Shown here: positions 1 through 10,596 of the stretch, one piece after another
How the letters are laid out: each line of letters begins with the position of its first letter
Numbering within the stretch: the first letter of the stretch is position 1
Assembly (NCBI GenBank): GCA_946811695.1
Contig: OX328130.1
Coordinates: forward strand, 69,675,973-69,739,972
DNA from: Gonocerus acuteangulatus
Taxonomy: Eukaryota; Arthropoda; Insecta; Hemiptera; Coreidae
Reading direction: 5' to 3'
Length of the DNA stretch: 64,000 nt
Notes under the pieces: model-generated
The model's database searches: none
Told to the model about the DNA's origin: nothing
What the model saw: only the letters and a program-made list of their open reading frames with translations
Made by a program: the position numbers and the translations under genes

Positions 1-12
1 AGTGTAGGTCTG

Positions 13-267
13 AAATCGGCCATGCCAATGTGACTAAAGTACCAGTAGTGACGCGCGAAAATTTGAATCTGAATATGATCGTAAACAAACAATGAATTTA
101 AACGAATATATTTATCATATTCTTATTGATTTATATTTATACACATATATAAATGTCAATTTATACGAATATGACACATACATTCGTTTAATTTCATTGT
201 TGGTTTACAATAATATTCAAAAATTCACCTTTTCTCGCGATTTTTGTCACACTGGCATGGCCGATTT
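13..267. mobile_element. Palindromic MITE-like element
   Basis: The two ends are inverted copies: AATCGGCCATGCCA near base 14 is matched by TGGCATGGCCGATT ending at 266. The pairing continues almost to the centre near base 140, through TGTGAC, GTAAAC and CGAATAT blocks on both sides. There is no coding capacity beyond a chance ORF. The full-length foldback layout fits a non-autonomous DNA transposon. The target duplication is not clear because the element lies at the window edge. Confidence 0.6.
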
Positions 268-444
268 TTTATTATAGGCTTCAACTTTTATCGTTTATAC
301 TCCCTCCCCTCCCTTCTAACTCAATGAGTTAACCCAAATCGTTGATAATCCCGTCGCCATATTGGCAAAAACTGATTTGACTCCTTGATACAGTTCTCTG
401 AGACCCGACTCTTTAACCTGCTTTGACGCTAATACGTAAGTACC

Positions 445-634
445 AAGGTTACTTTACTCCCAGCAAGAACCAAAGCAAATTGGTCATCGGAATCCTCCAA
501 TAGGAAGGCAAAGGAGTTATGCGCATGCGCTGAATCACTGATACAATCTCTACTGCTACTTCAAAAGTAACTGGATGTGGTCTTCGCAAAAAGACCCGGG
601 AAGTCTATCCTGAAAAAGTGTTGTCAATTGGAAA
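445..634. repeat. Dispersed repeat, copy also at 44317-44497
   Basis: About 185 bases match 44317-44497 closely, including a TGCGCATGCGC palindrome and the string GTCTTCGCAAAAAGACC. Inverted partial copies lie at 40531-40612 and about 40700-40800. On the minus strand the block reads as the start of the small ORF described at 44156-44371. It is probably a fragment of the transposon annotated at 44050-44708 and not an independent gene. Confidence 0.6.
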
Positions 635-1040
635 TGAGTAGCACATAGCCTTCAATTTAAAAAAAAAGCGCTGGTTTAAACTGTAAACTCTAACCCTAGA
701 ATTCTCGAGATGTATAAAATTTCTGAGTTTTTCCTGGCCTAGAGCTTAAGCATCACCTAGACCCCTTAACCTTTCACTTATTCCAAGTGTGGTTTATATG
801 TTTCCTTTATTTAGTATTTCCAGTTCATTGGCTGAAAGCCTGCCTGATGCAGCTTAGCTGAATATGAGCTATTACTTGGTAGAGTGGGCAATATCCTGTT
901 ACTACTTGCAATCCTTTAGAAAACTGTCTTCAAATATCCATTCTTTCTATAATGATTTGTATATTATCTTTAAATTTATTAATTCATTGGTTAAATTAAC
1001 AGTAGAAGGAATTTACAATGTGATTAGCTCATTCACATGT
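635..1040. other. AT-rich non-coding stretch
   Basis: No convincing gene was found. Short ORFs here are AT-driven with no recognisable family. Confidence 0.5.
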
Positions 1041-1456
1041 ATATCTTTGTTACTCTGCTTTTAAGAATCTAGAAATGACTATTTCTAGGGCATAATCTAT
1101 TTGTAATTGATATTTGGTCATTAATGAGACTTATCATTAATGGGTATACATTGTAAGTACAAAGTTTACATATAATCTTAAATAAATAACTCATTAAAAA
1201 ATTATGATTAGTTGAATAATTTTGGAGAAAAAAAAAGATACAAACCGTAAGAAGGTAGAAACCCATTTACAAATGAGAAATTTGATTCGAATCCAGTTGA
1301 GCAGCAAAGATATTCAATTATTTATCTCCATCTGTCTTCCTTTTCCCAAATGATTTATTTTTATAACATTGTGACCCCTTTTAGCGCAGTTCCTCCCTAC
1401 CTTCATACGGAGAACTTGTTTATGAGATTGACCTCACGGCTTAATCCGGAAGCGCG
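1041..1456 (+). repeat. Segmental duplication block (copy 1)
   Basis: This block matches 44996-45409 at high identity, starting at TTTGTTACTCTGC and ending at the string AATCCGGAAGCGCG. In copy 2 the repeat module continues with GACTAGAAACTTTCT; in copy 1 it jumps straight to CTTCTTTGTAAG, which is at 48596 in copy 2. Copy 1 has therefore probably lost about 3.2 kb at this point. Confidence 0.75.
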
Positions 1457-1872
1457 CTTCTTTGTAAGTTGGCTACTGAAAGTTTCCTGTTATTTGTGAT
1501 GCCTAATCTATTCCATTTCTTCGAGATGTACTGTTCCTGCGAGTCGGACTTTTTACTTTTAATACTTTATTTAAATAGGCAGAAGGTCATGCATATATAA
1601 AACTCGTCAACTTCAGTTTATGTGCTTTATTTATACCTTTACATGTTTCGTGTCCTTTGACGCCTCTTGAGGAGCAACTAACTATATGTACATAAATTTA
1701 GCGTTAGCTAAGGAAGACCTTCCATGTCATACTGATAATAATAATAACGTCCACCTATTTAAATAATATATTTTCCCATATGATTCAGTGTCTTACTTTT
1801 TGGTAATATAGCTCCCACACAAACAAATAAATATAATGTATTAACTTGAGACTAATCTCTTACTTTTTTCAG

Positions 1873-1947
1873 AGCTCGAGGAGAAAAATTCAGGAGTGAA
1901 AGAGGAGCCTGGACTTGACTTTCCAGAAGAAATGCAAGAAGTTGAAG
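1873..1947 (+). CDS. Zinc-finger gene copy 1, acidic exon A
   Basis: This is a 75-base internal exon bounded by a pyrimidine tract plus CAG acceptor and a GTAGAA donor. Read in phase 1 it encodes 25 residues rich in Glu, including the stretch VKEEPGLDF and ending EMQEVE. VKEE fits the psi-K-x-E sumoylation consensus. The exon keeps the frame into exon B (19266) and exon C (20042), because all three junctions are phase 1. A nearly identical exon lies at 49002-49076. Such short acidic KEEP exons upstream of finger arrays are common in arthropod polydactyl zinc-finger genes. The first, ATG-bearing exon is not identified. The intron to exon B would be about 17 kb and full of transposons. Splicing is inferred and not shown. 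Confidence 0.6.
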
Positions 1948-2670
1948 GTAGAACAGTAGATTTGTTTTATTATCTTTAACTGGAGGTCCTCATCCAGGAT
2001 GTTTGTATTGGTTAATGTATTAGAACTTTATATCTTGGTAAGGAAATATTGATGTAGAGGTTATTGCTCGAGGACAATGATAGACATTCACAATTGATTA
2101 CAGCGTGGTTCCTCCCTCCTTCCATAGGAAGGAACCCCTCTTATAAGGATGACCTCATAACGCAATCCATAAGTGCTGGCTAGAAAATTTATCATTTCGG
2201 AACCCATAGATAAGAAAAGTAATGGCGGTTCAAATTTCTTCGCTATGTACAAATAGCGATCCGTTAGTATTTTATTATATGTATATGTTTAGCCGGGTAG
2301 TGGCTTAGAGTAAACCATTCCTAGTCCAAACCATAATACCAAACGTTGGTACAATATAATAAAATGAATATGAGGAAATATAAAAAACAATGATTAGCCA
2401 AATACCGTTTAATTAATTTTGTCTTTAAAGAAAGTATACTCATATGAGAGATAGCACATTTATTGTAATTGACAACAGCATATAAGTGACACTTATTTGG
2501 AATCATATGTGAAAGAAAGGGAAAGGACAAAGAAAATAATACTGATAATAATTAATCTCTTCAAAAATCTAAAACACCAGAAATAATAATAATAGTATGG
2601 ATTATTACCCAATAAAATTCAGATCGTAATTATTTTCAACACAAATTAACCATACACTTATTTTCCTCAT

Positions 2671-3032
2671 TGGGGGACGAGGTTAGCTCAGTGGTAGAGC
2701 ACTCGACTAATGAACTGGAGGACCAGGTTCAAAACCCGAGCATGCACTAAAGATTTTTTCTTCTAGTGCTGCCGTTCGAGGGTTGGATTTGGGGGCCCAG
2801 ATCGTCCCTAGGCTCACCCAGCCTTTAATTAATTTAATTAATAATGGGTACCTTGGGTGCTAATGACTCTAGCAGTCGAAGCAGCCAAGGGGAAAATCAG
2901 GCGGCAGGAGCATAGTGTTGACCACATTATCTCCCTAGTGTGCCGTATGGTCAAGAATCAGATACCTCTACAGTATCTGCCCCTCTGGGCCCTTGTGGCC
3001 TGTTACGGGACTGATTTTTTTTTTTTTTTTTT
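2671..3032 (+). mobile_element. tRNA-headed SINE (family 1) with poly(T) end
   Basis: The 5' end reads like a tRNA: A-box-like GTTAGCTCAGTGGTAGAGC, an anticodon-loop-like CTAATGA (AAT, Ile-like), and B-box GGTTCAAAACC. The body contains GGTGCTAATGAC near 2857 and ends GGGACTGA followed by about 18 T. CTCAT flanks both sides (2666-2670 and 3033-3037). The paralogous site in copy 2 (about 49805) lacks the element, so the insertion followed the duplication. Other copies are at 27105, 27522 and 38602. Confidence 0.85.
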
Positions 3033-3089
3033 CTCATACTCCTTATAATTTAAATAATAAAATGTTTTAACTTATTTTTTGTTTTGTTT

Positions 3090-3119
3090 GGTGCATCTAC
3101 ATCTAAGGTCATTAGCACC
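3090..3119 (-). repeat. Isolated SINE 3'-tail motif
   Basis: On the minus strand it reads GGTGCTAATGACC followed by TAGATGTAGATGCACC and an A-rich run. The ends GGTGC and GCACC can pair. The same motif ends SINE family 2 (58221, 62109) and occurs alone at 17371, 26665 and 48326. It is shared by copy 2 (about 49859), so it predates the duplication. Confidence 0.6.
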
Positions 3120-3547
3120 TTCTCTATTATTAACAGTTCTTTTGAGGAAATACAATATTTTAAGGCTGACAAAGACTTCTACCAATTTAAAGCATTCACT
3201 TCACTCACTACCTGCCAATCTCTTTTATCTTAAACTTAAAAGGTACAGATGCAGAAATAAAAACAAAGAAACAGACTTTCAATAGGGTCGAGAAGTTACG
3301 AGAGCACCCAAACCCAGCCGATAGGCACTTAGAGAAAACCTACAACAACTAACTTACGTGCTAATATTAAAGTACATTTTTACAAAGAAAATAAGACAAT
3401 GTTGGCCACAACATTCGAACCACTAGGGACTGATAAAAAATTTTGAATTATCCAAAATTCAAATTACAAATGTTCTTGAAAATAAAGAATTAAAAAATCG
3501 AACTTCGTATTTTCAGATTTTTTAATTTAAAAAAAAATATATATTTT

Positions 3548-3829
3548 TTATTTAAAGAAAAACAAACATTTCATAAATTGATGATTACGTACGCAAGTAA
3601 TAAATAATATATCAAAAAAGGAAAAATAAAAGCCTATTGTTTTGAAAAAAAAGACATTTTCATAGGCAAGAAGGTTTTCTTTATTTTTAAGGTAAGTTGA
3701 TAAAGTGTTAGGAGAAATTCCAAAGTCCTTGGAAATTTCAGATTTTTTCTTTATTGTTTTTTCAACTTCTTTAACCGCAGTTATTTTCTCTGACAATGTT
3801 AAAGTTTTATAACTTCTAGGCTTCGACAT
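3548..3829 (-). pseudogene. Pogo/Tigger-type helix-turn-helix fragment
   Basis: The 93-residue ORF begins MSKPRSYKTLTLSEKITAV and continues KSEISKDFGISPNTLSTYL. This is the psq/CENP-B-N-type helix-turn-helix that opens pogo/Tigger transposases, with the usual SEK, EIAKEFGI and STLSTxLKNK pattern. After about residue 60 the reading frame turns into AT-rich sequence without similarity. The second DNA-binding half and the DDE domain are absent. The paralogous copy (50290-50571) has ACG in place of the start and a frameshift. This is a transposase remnant; no host gene context supports domestication. Confidence 0.6.
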
Positions 3830-4042
3830 CTTAAATCAACATCTCACTGAACTGTACTACACCAGAAATTCAAGGAGCAAACAGTACAACAGATCTAGGC
3901 GCTGACTGACATATAACTGTATAAGAAATGAAGATAGGAGAGAATTCTAGGATAAAACATAGGATGGTGTATGTAACTACAACGCCTGGAATGGAGGAAG
4001 GGCAACCCATAACTTTGCAGAACTCCTAGAATCCAAGAACTA

Positions 4043-5554
4043 CACCCCTGGCCAAATTTTATTGTACACCTATTATCCGGGTTGTATTTCCATTATTCCG
4101 AGATAAAGACATTGGGATAATTTGGGTACCTAAAACTAAAAACAAATCTCCTTTTGAAATGATTTTATTACAAGCATAAGCTTTATAATACTTTTTTTAA
4201 AGATTTATTCAGTTAAAAGGTTGCCAAATTTAATTGTACACTTAAAAATGAATTCAAAAACAAAAAATTAATTAAAAACTAGTAATCAATGGTATTACCA
4301 TTTAGTTTAATATGTTTTAAGACTCTTCTCTTCATTGAGCAGCACTCATTTTTCAATTATTGTGGCTTTATGATTTTAATATTGTTAGCTGCTTTTAAAA
4401 GAGCGTGCCATAATTATTCTTCGTTTTGGTACGCTTTTTTCTAGTAAACTTCTGCAGATAGTGCTTGCTAATAATTTTTGATAGCCTTAAGGTCTGGAGA
4501 TCGTGCTGGCAACAACCCCTGTTTTGTCACTCTGGAAGTATGAACGGGTGAATTATCTTGCAAAAAATAATATTTTCTATCTAGGGACAAAGATTTCATC
4601 CAGACCAAGACTTTTCCTCGCAACAGTGTTAAATACAGTTGGCTATTAATTTGCTCAGAGACTGTTTTCTGAGAGAAAATCGCCTGATGCTGTGATTGCA
4701 GCCCAAGCAATGACTCCCCCACCTCTCGATTGGCATATAGGACGGTTAAATGAGGTACTAGAACCATCTTCCATATAACTACACTCATTATCTGGACCAT
4801 CTTAAGAAAAATCTTTCTCATTGGTGAATACGGTTCATGTCCAGATGAATTCGTCTAACGATAGCCGTTCGTGAGCTTTTTTTACGTAAAATTCCAGATT
4901 AGCGTTGGTAAGAGGATTTTTTTTCACAACTTTTTTCCATTTTACACCAAATCCTGGCAAAAATCTTCTTATTGTGCTCGTGGGGGGAATTAAATTAAGA
5001 TTTTCCTTGAGTTTCCGGGAAGTAACCAGTTCTCCTTCATTAGCTGATCGATTTCTCTTTTTATGGCGATTCCGATCCCCTATTTATTTTTCGGTTATGT
5101 CCTCTTTTCATTATTATTCTATTATAATCAGTTTTTACCATATACACCACCGTAGTATGCAGAAGATTAAATTTTTCTGCCACTGCTCTACATGATGATG
5201 CCTGTTCTACTTATTTTTTTACCCGTGAAATTAGATCAAATGAATACAATTATTTTGCTTTAATACAAGACCTGTCTCAGACAGTAGGGAACTTTAAACT
5301 GACTTAATCCATCAGTTTCAGGGTAGATAAGAGGTGTACAATTTTATTTGGCCAAATTTTGTTTGTCATATCCTGATTAATCCTATTTCTATTCCACAAT
5401 ATAGGTAGCAAATATTCTAGCAAGGTTATTGGCCTTATTATTTGTTTTATATACAATCAAATAGTGATTTCCAATCATTAGAAATTAAAAATTAAATCAA
5501 AGTTTAATGTTTTGCACTAAAAAAAAAGTGTACAAATAAATTTGGCCAGGAGTG
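4043..5554. mobile_element. Tc1-like transposon
   Basis: The terminal inverted repeats are CACCCCTGGCCAAATTTTAT on the left and the complement of AAATTTGGCCAGGAGTG on the right, flanked by TA on both sides. A second, internal pair lies at about 4218-4240 (GCCAAATTTAATTGTACAC) and 5335-5358, an IR/DR arrangement known from some Tc1 elements. The element is 1,512 bp and encodes a broken transposase on the minus strand. The left part is also in copy 2 (50784-51397), so insertion predates the segmental duplication. Confidence 0.85.
4468..5215 (-). pseudogene. Tc1 transposase, decayed
   Basis: The best-preserved part, 4821-4468, contains FLQDNSPVHTS, the box around the second catalytic Asp, and PARSPDLKAIKN, equivalent to the usual PxxSPDLNPIEN. 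The Glu of IEN, the third residue of the DD34E triad, is Lys here, and the distance between the boxes is about nine residues short. Upstream on the minus strand, out of frame and with stops, are traces of the N-terminal helix-turn-helix (AVAEKFNLLHTTVVYMVK) and of the first Asp region (FTNEK, with Asn in place of Asp). The protein is clearly inactive. Its position inside matching TIRs confirms the family. Confidence 0.8.
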
Positions 5555-5816
5555 TAAACTTTGAGGCCGCCACACTTCTTGTCCCAGAACCCTTACATCC
5601 GTATCTTACTATCCTTCTTATCCGAAGGAAGAATATTTTCACAAGATTTAAGATCGGCCGCCTCTCTCTCCATTGCTCATTGGAAGCACATAGTCGTAAA
5701 AAATTTGAATTAACCAAAATTTTATTTGAATTAACCAACAATTTTTTACATTGTTTATGCCCTAAAATCTAGGGGCCGATAAAAGCAGGGAAGAACTAAA
5801 TTCGGGTTTCACGAAA
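5555..5816. other. Spacer, nothing recognised
   Basis: Two overlapping antisense ORFs exist but neither resembles a family. The stretch follows directly on the Tc1 right end and its TA. Confidence 0.4.
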
Positions 5817-6463
5817 ATGCAAGAGTTGTTGAAAGAAATGATGGCCCTAATGTTAAGTCAAAAATCAGAATCCGAAAAACATGAAACCGAATTAAAAACA
5901 GAATTCCAAAAGACCAGAACCGAATTGGGGGGAAAAATTGAATCACTCGGGACCATAATGACGCTCCGTGAAATCAAACCAACTCCTCTGATAATCCATA
6001 AAATTAAACCTGTTCCCTTAATAATAAATGATCAAAGTAGTCCTAAAATAACTGCTGTGTCCAACGATGTATTTACTTCCGATGAAACTTATATTTTAAA
6101 TAATTTATTCAAAATAAATAAAATTACAACAAAATTAAACAATAACATATTCACTTCCGCCGAAAATTATATTTTAAACAAATTATTTAAGAAAAATCAA
6201 ACAAAAATTTTAAACATAGACTTTTTAACAACTGTTGAAGATTTTATTTTAAACCATTTATTTGAAAAAATATATTAATAGAAGAAACAGCAGAAGTAAA
6301 CATAAAATTGACTATTAAATGTCCCCATATTAAAATCAACCTGGGATATAAAAATAAAGCTAAAAATGGAATTATTCGGGGAATGTTCCATTCGATTCTC
6401 CTAAAATATTATCATGAACCGACCAAAGATGATGAAATTAAATATTCAACCAGTAAAGTATAA
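5817..6463 (+). pseudogene. Unknown coiled-coil ORF with triplicated motif, one frameshift
   Basis: The ATG ORF runs to 6278 (153 aa). Residues 1-50 are charged and heptad-like (MQELLKEMMALMLSQKSESE and onward), suggesting a coiled coil. Residues about 85-150 hold three imperfect copies of the pattern xFTSxExYILNxLFKxN. A second open frame (6266-6463) begins within the run of six A at 6265-6270 and continues in protein-like sequence to a TAA at 6461 (KLTIKCPHIKINLGYKN, YYHEPTKDDEIKYST). A one-base slip in the A run would join the two. I do not recognise the family. The N-terminal layout could suit a Gag-like or LINE ORF1 protein, but no zinc knuckle or protease is visible. No intron or promoter evidence is available. 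Confidence 0.35.
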
Positions 6464-6985
6464 CAATAAAACCTCTTTGTTTTGGAGCTCCTCTGGCGTT
6501 GGGTACCGGATTTGAGTGGATAGGGACAAATAAATAATAAATTTATTAATATTTAAATTATATTACCTATCAAAATTCTATGGTTTATTGATAAAAAAAA
6601 ACAATGTTTATAAATTTTTTTTGACGCTATTTCAAAATTACGAGAGGCAAAATCCATATTTTCTTTCATTTTAAAATCGTGTGCACAACCGTACACTAAA
6701 AACAAAAAATGTTACTACAAAAACATTATATTATCCTTTTTTAGTCGTAGATTCAGTAAAATGATAACCGGTTTACCCGTTAAAAGCAGTAACATTACTA
6801 ATAAAAAGAAAATTTTGCACCAATATAAAACTCTAATGCCATTATTATTAAGGATATCAAGAAGAAAATATTGTTTCATTATCGGTCGTGATAAAATTTT
6901 AGACACGCAAGTGTAAAGGTTAGAGAATCTAAAATATGTTTTTATAAGACAAAGAGAATCGATAAAAATCAGGAAATCTCCAGTT
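6464..6985. other. AT-rich spacer
   Basis: No gene was recognised. The string AGGGACAAATAAATA near 6522 also occurs near 19094 and 53432, next to the zinc-finger exon B, so this may be a shared repeat fragment. Confidence 0.4.
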
Positions 6986-6989
6986 TCTG

Positions 6990-7245
6990 TGAAAATCCTA
7001 TTCCCATCTCGGGAATGCAGATAATAGGATGATTAAACCCATATCTCAAATCCTCTAGGTGCCAGATAATACCTAAAAGAGGTATTATCCTCCAACATAT
7101 TCTAGAGGAATGCCATCCACTCAATGAAAGTTTTGAAAAATATGGGATTTCCCGCATTGCATCAGCGGCACTACAGGATTCAGCTGAAGGAATCGATGCA
7201 ATTTTGAATTTATTTAAAGAAATAAGCATTTACAACAGATTATGA
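6990..7245 (+). pseudogene. LINE ORF2 carboxy-terminal fragment
   Basis: The plus frame ending at TGA 7243-7245 reads ILQHILEECHPLNE, then about 40 residues, then [12 protein letters not shown] and stop. This matches the end of I/Jockey-type LINE ORF2 proteins, where an HxxxEC element precedes a final FLKExxLYxxI segment; the I-type LINE here (15000-15147) ends with HILTECRNYE and NFMKETGLFNKI. Only the tail remains, followed by A-rich DNA and a long (TA)n tract. Confidence 0.55.
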
Positions 7246-7271
7246 AAAAAAAAATAATAAATAAATAAAAA

Positions 7272-7420
<149 letters not shown>

Positions 7421-7425
7421 TAAAA

Positions 7426-8217
7426 AAATGCAAAAAAAAAAATAGTCATATAAAGAAGAAAAAAAGGGAAAAAAAAAAGAAAAAGAAAAAAAAAAGAAGA
7501 GGAGTCTTAAATGGAAAAAATAAATAGTCTATGTACATATAATAACAAAAACAGAGAGTATATTACACACAGAATACATTACAACACACAAAACACATAA
7601 CAACTCACAGAATATAAAAATAAAAATAAATTTAACATTATAAATATAATAGTTTACTCAGAAGGGCGTAATAACCTTGCCTGTTTAATGCCCTCCAAAA
7701 CAGGAAAATACCTAAAAGATAAAGCAGGAAATATCCAGTCCCTGGGAAGATCCCTTATCTACCTCGAAAGCAGGAACAAAGCAGGCTCATGCTAGTTCAA
7801 GTTTTCAACACGCGCACCGCGCTAGTGTTCTACGTTCTCAAGAAGTTCCTATAACTCCACAGCCCCGAGCAGCGCTCGCCTCACTCTCTATTCAATATAA
7901 CTAGAACCCGCCAACTATAGGATGTTTTTAAATGAGAAATATATCTTTGAAGCCAATAAGGCTATAATGAATTAATGAGTAGAATAATTAATGGTTAAAC
8001 TACGTTTTAAATAAAAAATAAAATAATTAAAACTTAGTAATTTTTTGAAAAAATATAAAGACAGACTTTGACAAGGACAGTTAATTATTTAAAGGGAAAA
8101 AACCTTTTTCAAAAGTTAATAATAAATAAAGAAGAAGTAGGAGTAGATAATAATAATTAATTGAAGTAAGAGGAAGGAGAAATAAATAAATCTAATTGAA
8201 TTTATTTACAAAATATA
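7426..8217. other. Low-complexity and unassigned DNA
   Basis: A-rich DNA to about 7660, then a less AT-rich patch at 7660-7910 containing CACGCGCACCGCGCTAG and CCCCGAGCAGCGCTCGCC, then AT-rich again. No coding region is supported. The patch could be a LINE 3' UTR or solo-LTR fragment, but no end motifs were found. Confidence 0.35.
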
Positions 8218-8250
8218 TTGTTTGATATATTTGAATATTTATTTTATATT

Positions 8251-8340
8251 GAGGGCTCACAGACCCATGAAGACGCCGGAGTACCTATTATTTGTTGTGT
8301 ATTAAAGGCTCATGGACCCATGAAGAGGCCAGAGTACCTT
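8251..8340 (+). repeat. Imperfect 35-bp tandem duplication
   Basis: GGGCTCACAGACCCATGAAG at 8252 and AGGCTCATGGACCCATGAAG at 8304 begin two similar units that end in GAGTACCT. They lie within a 63-codon ORF (8218-8409) of unknown meaning. Confidence 0.6.
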
Positions 8341-8442
8341 ATCTACGTAACGGGAAATATAATATTATATTATAATAAAGGGGGGAACTTATTAATAATA
8401 ATTTGTTGAGTAATGTTATTCAAGAGTAAGGAATTGAATAAT

Positions 8443-8464
8443 ATTATTGAAGTGGAAGGAGTTT
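8443..8464 (+). repeat. 22-bp direct repeat flanking the TIR element (left copy)
   Basis: A 22-base sequence containing TGAAGTGGAAGGAGTTT occurs here and identically at 10394-10415, just outside the two inverted-repeat ends at 8470 and 10391. It may be part of an older tandem repeat at the target or an unusually long target duplication. Confidence 0.6.
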
Positions 8465-8754
8465 AATAACACAGGTCTACAAAAATAATCTTTCTGAAAT
8501 TTGATTTGATGATTTTGGTCAATCTCTATGCTCCTTGGCGTGCTGAAGCCAAACATGAGGTCAGTCCCTCTCTATCACGTAAGGAAATTGTTCAATCTCA
8601 AGTAAGGGCAGAGGTACTACCATTAAAAGAAAACAGAATTGGTGAATAAGAGTTTTCATTTATTTCCATGATCTTTTAGTTATTTCAATGTTGTTTACTG
8701 TACAAAATACATAAATGTGTAGAAATAACAGCTTCAGAATTAACAGTGGCATAT

Positions 8755-9890
8755 TTAGTTATTATTTTTATGAAAACGTATTTTTTTCTCTTGAAAATTT
8801 CTCCATGTTCGTTTCCGGCTGTAGGACTCTTCAGATGATTCACGCTGCAGCATCCAACAATAGTCAGCCATCATGTTTACGTTCCATTTGCCCTGATACC
8901 TACGTTCCATTTCCTGGATGTCCTGATGGAACCTTTCCCCTTGTTCTTCACTTACTTCCTCTAAGTTTTCCGGAAACAGTCCACATGCGAATGTAAGAAG
9001 TGAACCTTCAAACTCATGTTGCAACCTTGTAATTGAAATGCCTTCAACATGCGATACTTCTGTAGTTGGGTTCCTTCACGTTACCAAGGAACTTCTCAAC
9101 AACATCTTTAAAAGAATTCCAAGCTTCCTTCTCCTTCTCATTCATGGTCTGAGTGAAATGTGGATCTGTGAAAAGTTTCCGAATATCTGGGCCTACAAAG
9201 ATCCCCTCTTTTAGCTTTGCATCACTTAATCGTGGGAACTTGGAGCATAAGTACTTAAAACATTCACCTTCTTTATTGAGAGACTTTACGAATTGTTTTA
9301 TCAGCCCTAGCTTTATGTGTAGAGGAGGTAGCTGGATTTTGTCAGAAGGAACCAAACTTCTCCTAATTACATTTTTTTGGCCTGGCGACAGAGCTCCTCG
9401 TGATGGCCAGTCTTTGTTGTTCCAATGGGAATTTCTGTCTCGGCTATCCCATAAACATAAAAAACAAGGGAACTTGGTGTACCCTGATTGCTGACCTAAG
9501 AGCATAGTAAGTACTTTCAAGTCTCCACATATCAACCAGTTATGCTCATTATAATGAATTCGTTCGAGAACTAATGACAAATTTTCGTATATTTCTTTTA
9601 AATGTACCGAATGGCCAACTGGAACTGAAGAATAAGTATTGCCATTGTGCAACAAAACAGCCTTTAGACTTCGCTTTGATGAGTCTATGAATAGACACCA
9701 ATGAATCGGGTCATATTGTATACCAAATTGACCCATCAGACCATGAATGTCTTTGCAATAAATAAGATTCTCATCCAGAGCAAAGTAAGGAACAAAAACT
9801 GCTTCACGGTGTCGATACCATGAAAAAGAAGTGCCTGGCTGTAATAAATTTTTGTTTTTAAGACAGGAGCCAAGTAACTGAGCTGCATCT
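8755..9890 (-). pseudogene. Transposase-like protein of a multicopy family, frameshifted
   Basis: The main ORF (9736-9044, 230 aa) contains WCLFIDSSKRSLKAVLLHNG, LVLERIHYNEHNWLICGDLK, LLGQQSGYTKFPCFLCLWDS, PPLHIKLGLIKQFVKSL and KLKEGIFVGPDIRKL. The frame extends upstream without ATG to about 9890 (TSFSWYRHREAVFVPYF, LDENLIYCKDI). It resumes in another frame at 9024-8755 with FPENLEEVSEEQGERFHQDI and NVNMMADYCWML. I recall near-identical motif strings from many uncharacterised arthropod and cnidarian predicted proteins, but cannot name a Pfam family. The acidic CGDLK, FIDSS and SEEQGERFHQDI motifs could be parts of a DDE/RNase H-like core; this is inference. About 20 residues before FPENL appear deleted or scrambled. 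The gene lies inside matched TIRs, so it is probably the element's own transposase. Confidence 0.6.
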
Positions 9891-10202
9891 TTTGTCTAAA
9901 TGCATTTTCAAACCTTAAAATACGTTCTTAATCACTTTGACACAACTAAGAGACCTCAGTGAATGTGTTCACTTCAGTTGATACTACTAAACTGAGAGAA
10001 TGAACAGAAATTTAGCTCCAAGTTCCTGATACAACAGGTTCAATCTCGTTTAGCTTCAGACGGTGACATCTGAGACCAAACAAGTACGTTCCTGTCTGAA
10101 CAGGTCGTGCCTAGACACCCTCAGGCCTACAACATCTACTGAGGGAGTCATTGCCTACACCACCTAGTGAAAGATGTCTGTTTATAAAAAGAGAAATCGT
10201 TT

Positions 10203-10222
10203 GGAAAAAAAAAAAAAAAAAA
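10203..10222 (+). repeat. Poly(A) run inside the TIR element
   Basis: About 20 consecutive A between the transposase-like gene and the right TIR. It has no clear retroposon attached. Confidence 0.7.
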
Positions 10223-10596
10223 ACCTACTTCTTACCAAATTTATGTGTATAGCAGGTATATTATGTTCTATGGATTTGAAAAAAATCTGTACGTGATAGA
10301 GAAAAACGGACTTCATTCTCGGCCTCAGCACACCAAGAAACTCAGAGATTAGCCAAAATCATCAAATCAAATTTTTGGTTGTAGACCTGTGTAATTATTG
10401 AAGTGGAAGGAGTTTGATATTTAATAATGAGAAGGAAGGAGAAGTTTTTAAATGAAATGTAGAAAGAAGGAGTGACTGACAAACAAGTTGACAAGGACTG
10501 ATAGACTTTCGACAAATTATTTGATTACATTAAAATTTCAATTTTTTACAAATGGGCTAGTGAGGGAACAAACTTTCTTGAACAATCGTTAGAGTC

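Larger units (their letters stand above)
8470..10391. mobile_element. DNA transposon with ~100-bp TIRs, superfamily not assigned
   Basis: The left end (8470-8581, starting CACAGGTCTACAA) is inverted at the right end (10290-10391, ending TTGTAGACCTGTG). Pairing extends through TTTGATTTGATGATTTTGG, the GTGCTGA region and CTCTATCACGTA, with about 9 bases extra on the left. TAA lies immediately outside both ends. The interior holds one transposase-like gene on the minus strand (8755-9890). The 1.92-kb layout of one gene between long TIRs is that of a cut-and-paste element. Confidence 0.75.

Noticed and set aside
2674..2740. Possible tRNA gene (A-box and B-box present)
   Set aside because: The same sequence heads several dispersed copies with target duplications and a SINE body; the anticodon stem is poorly paired. 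It is a SINE head and not a tRNA gene. The same applies to 58330-58401 and 62220-62291.
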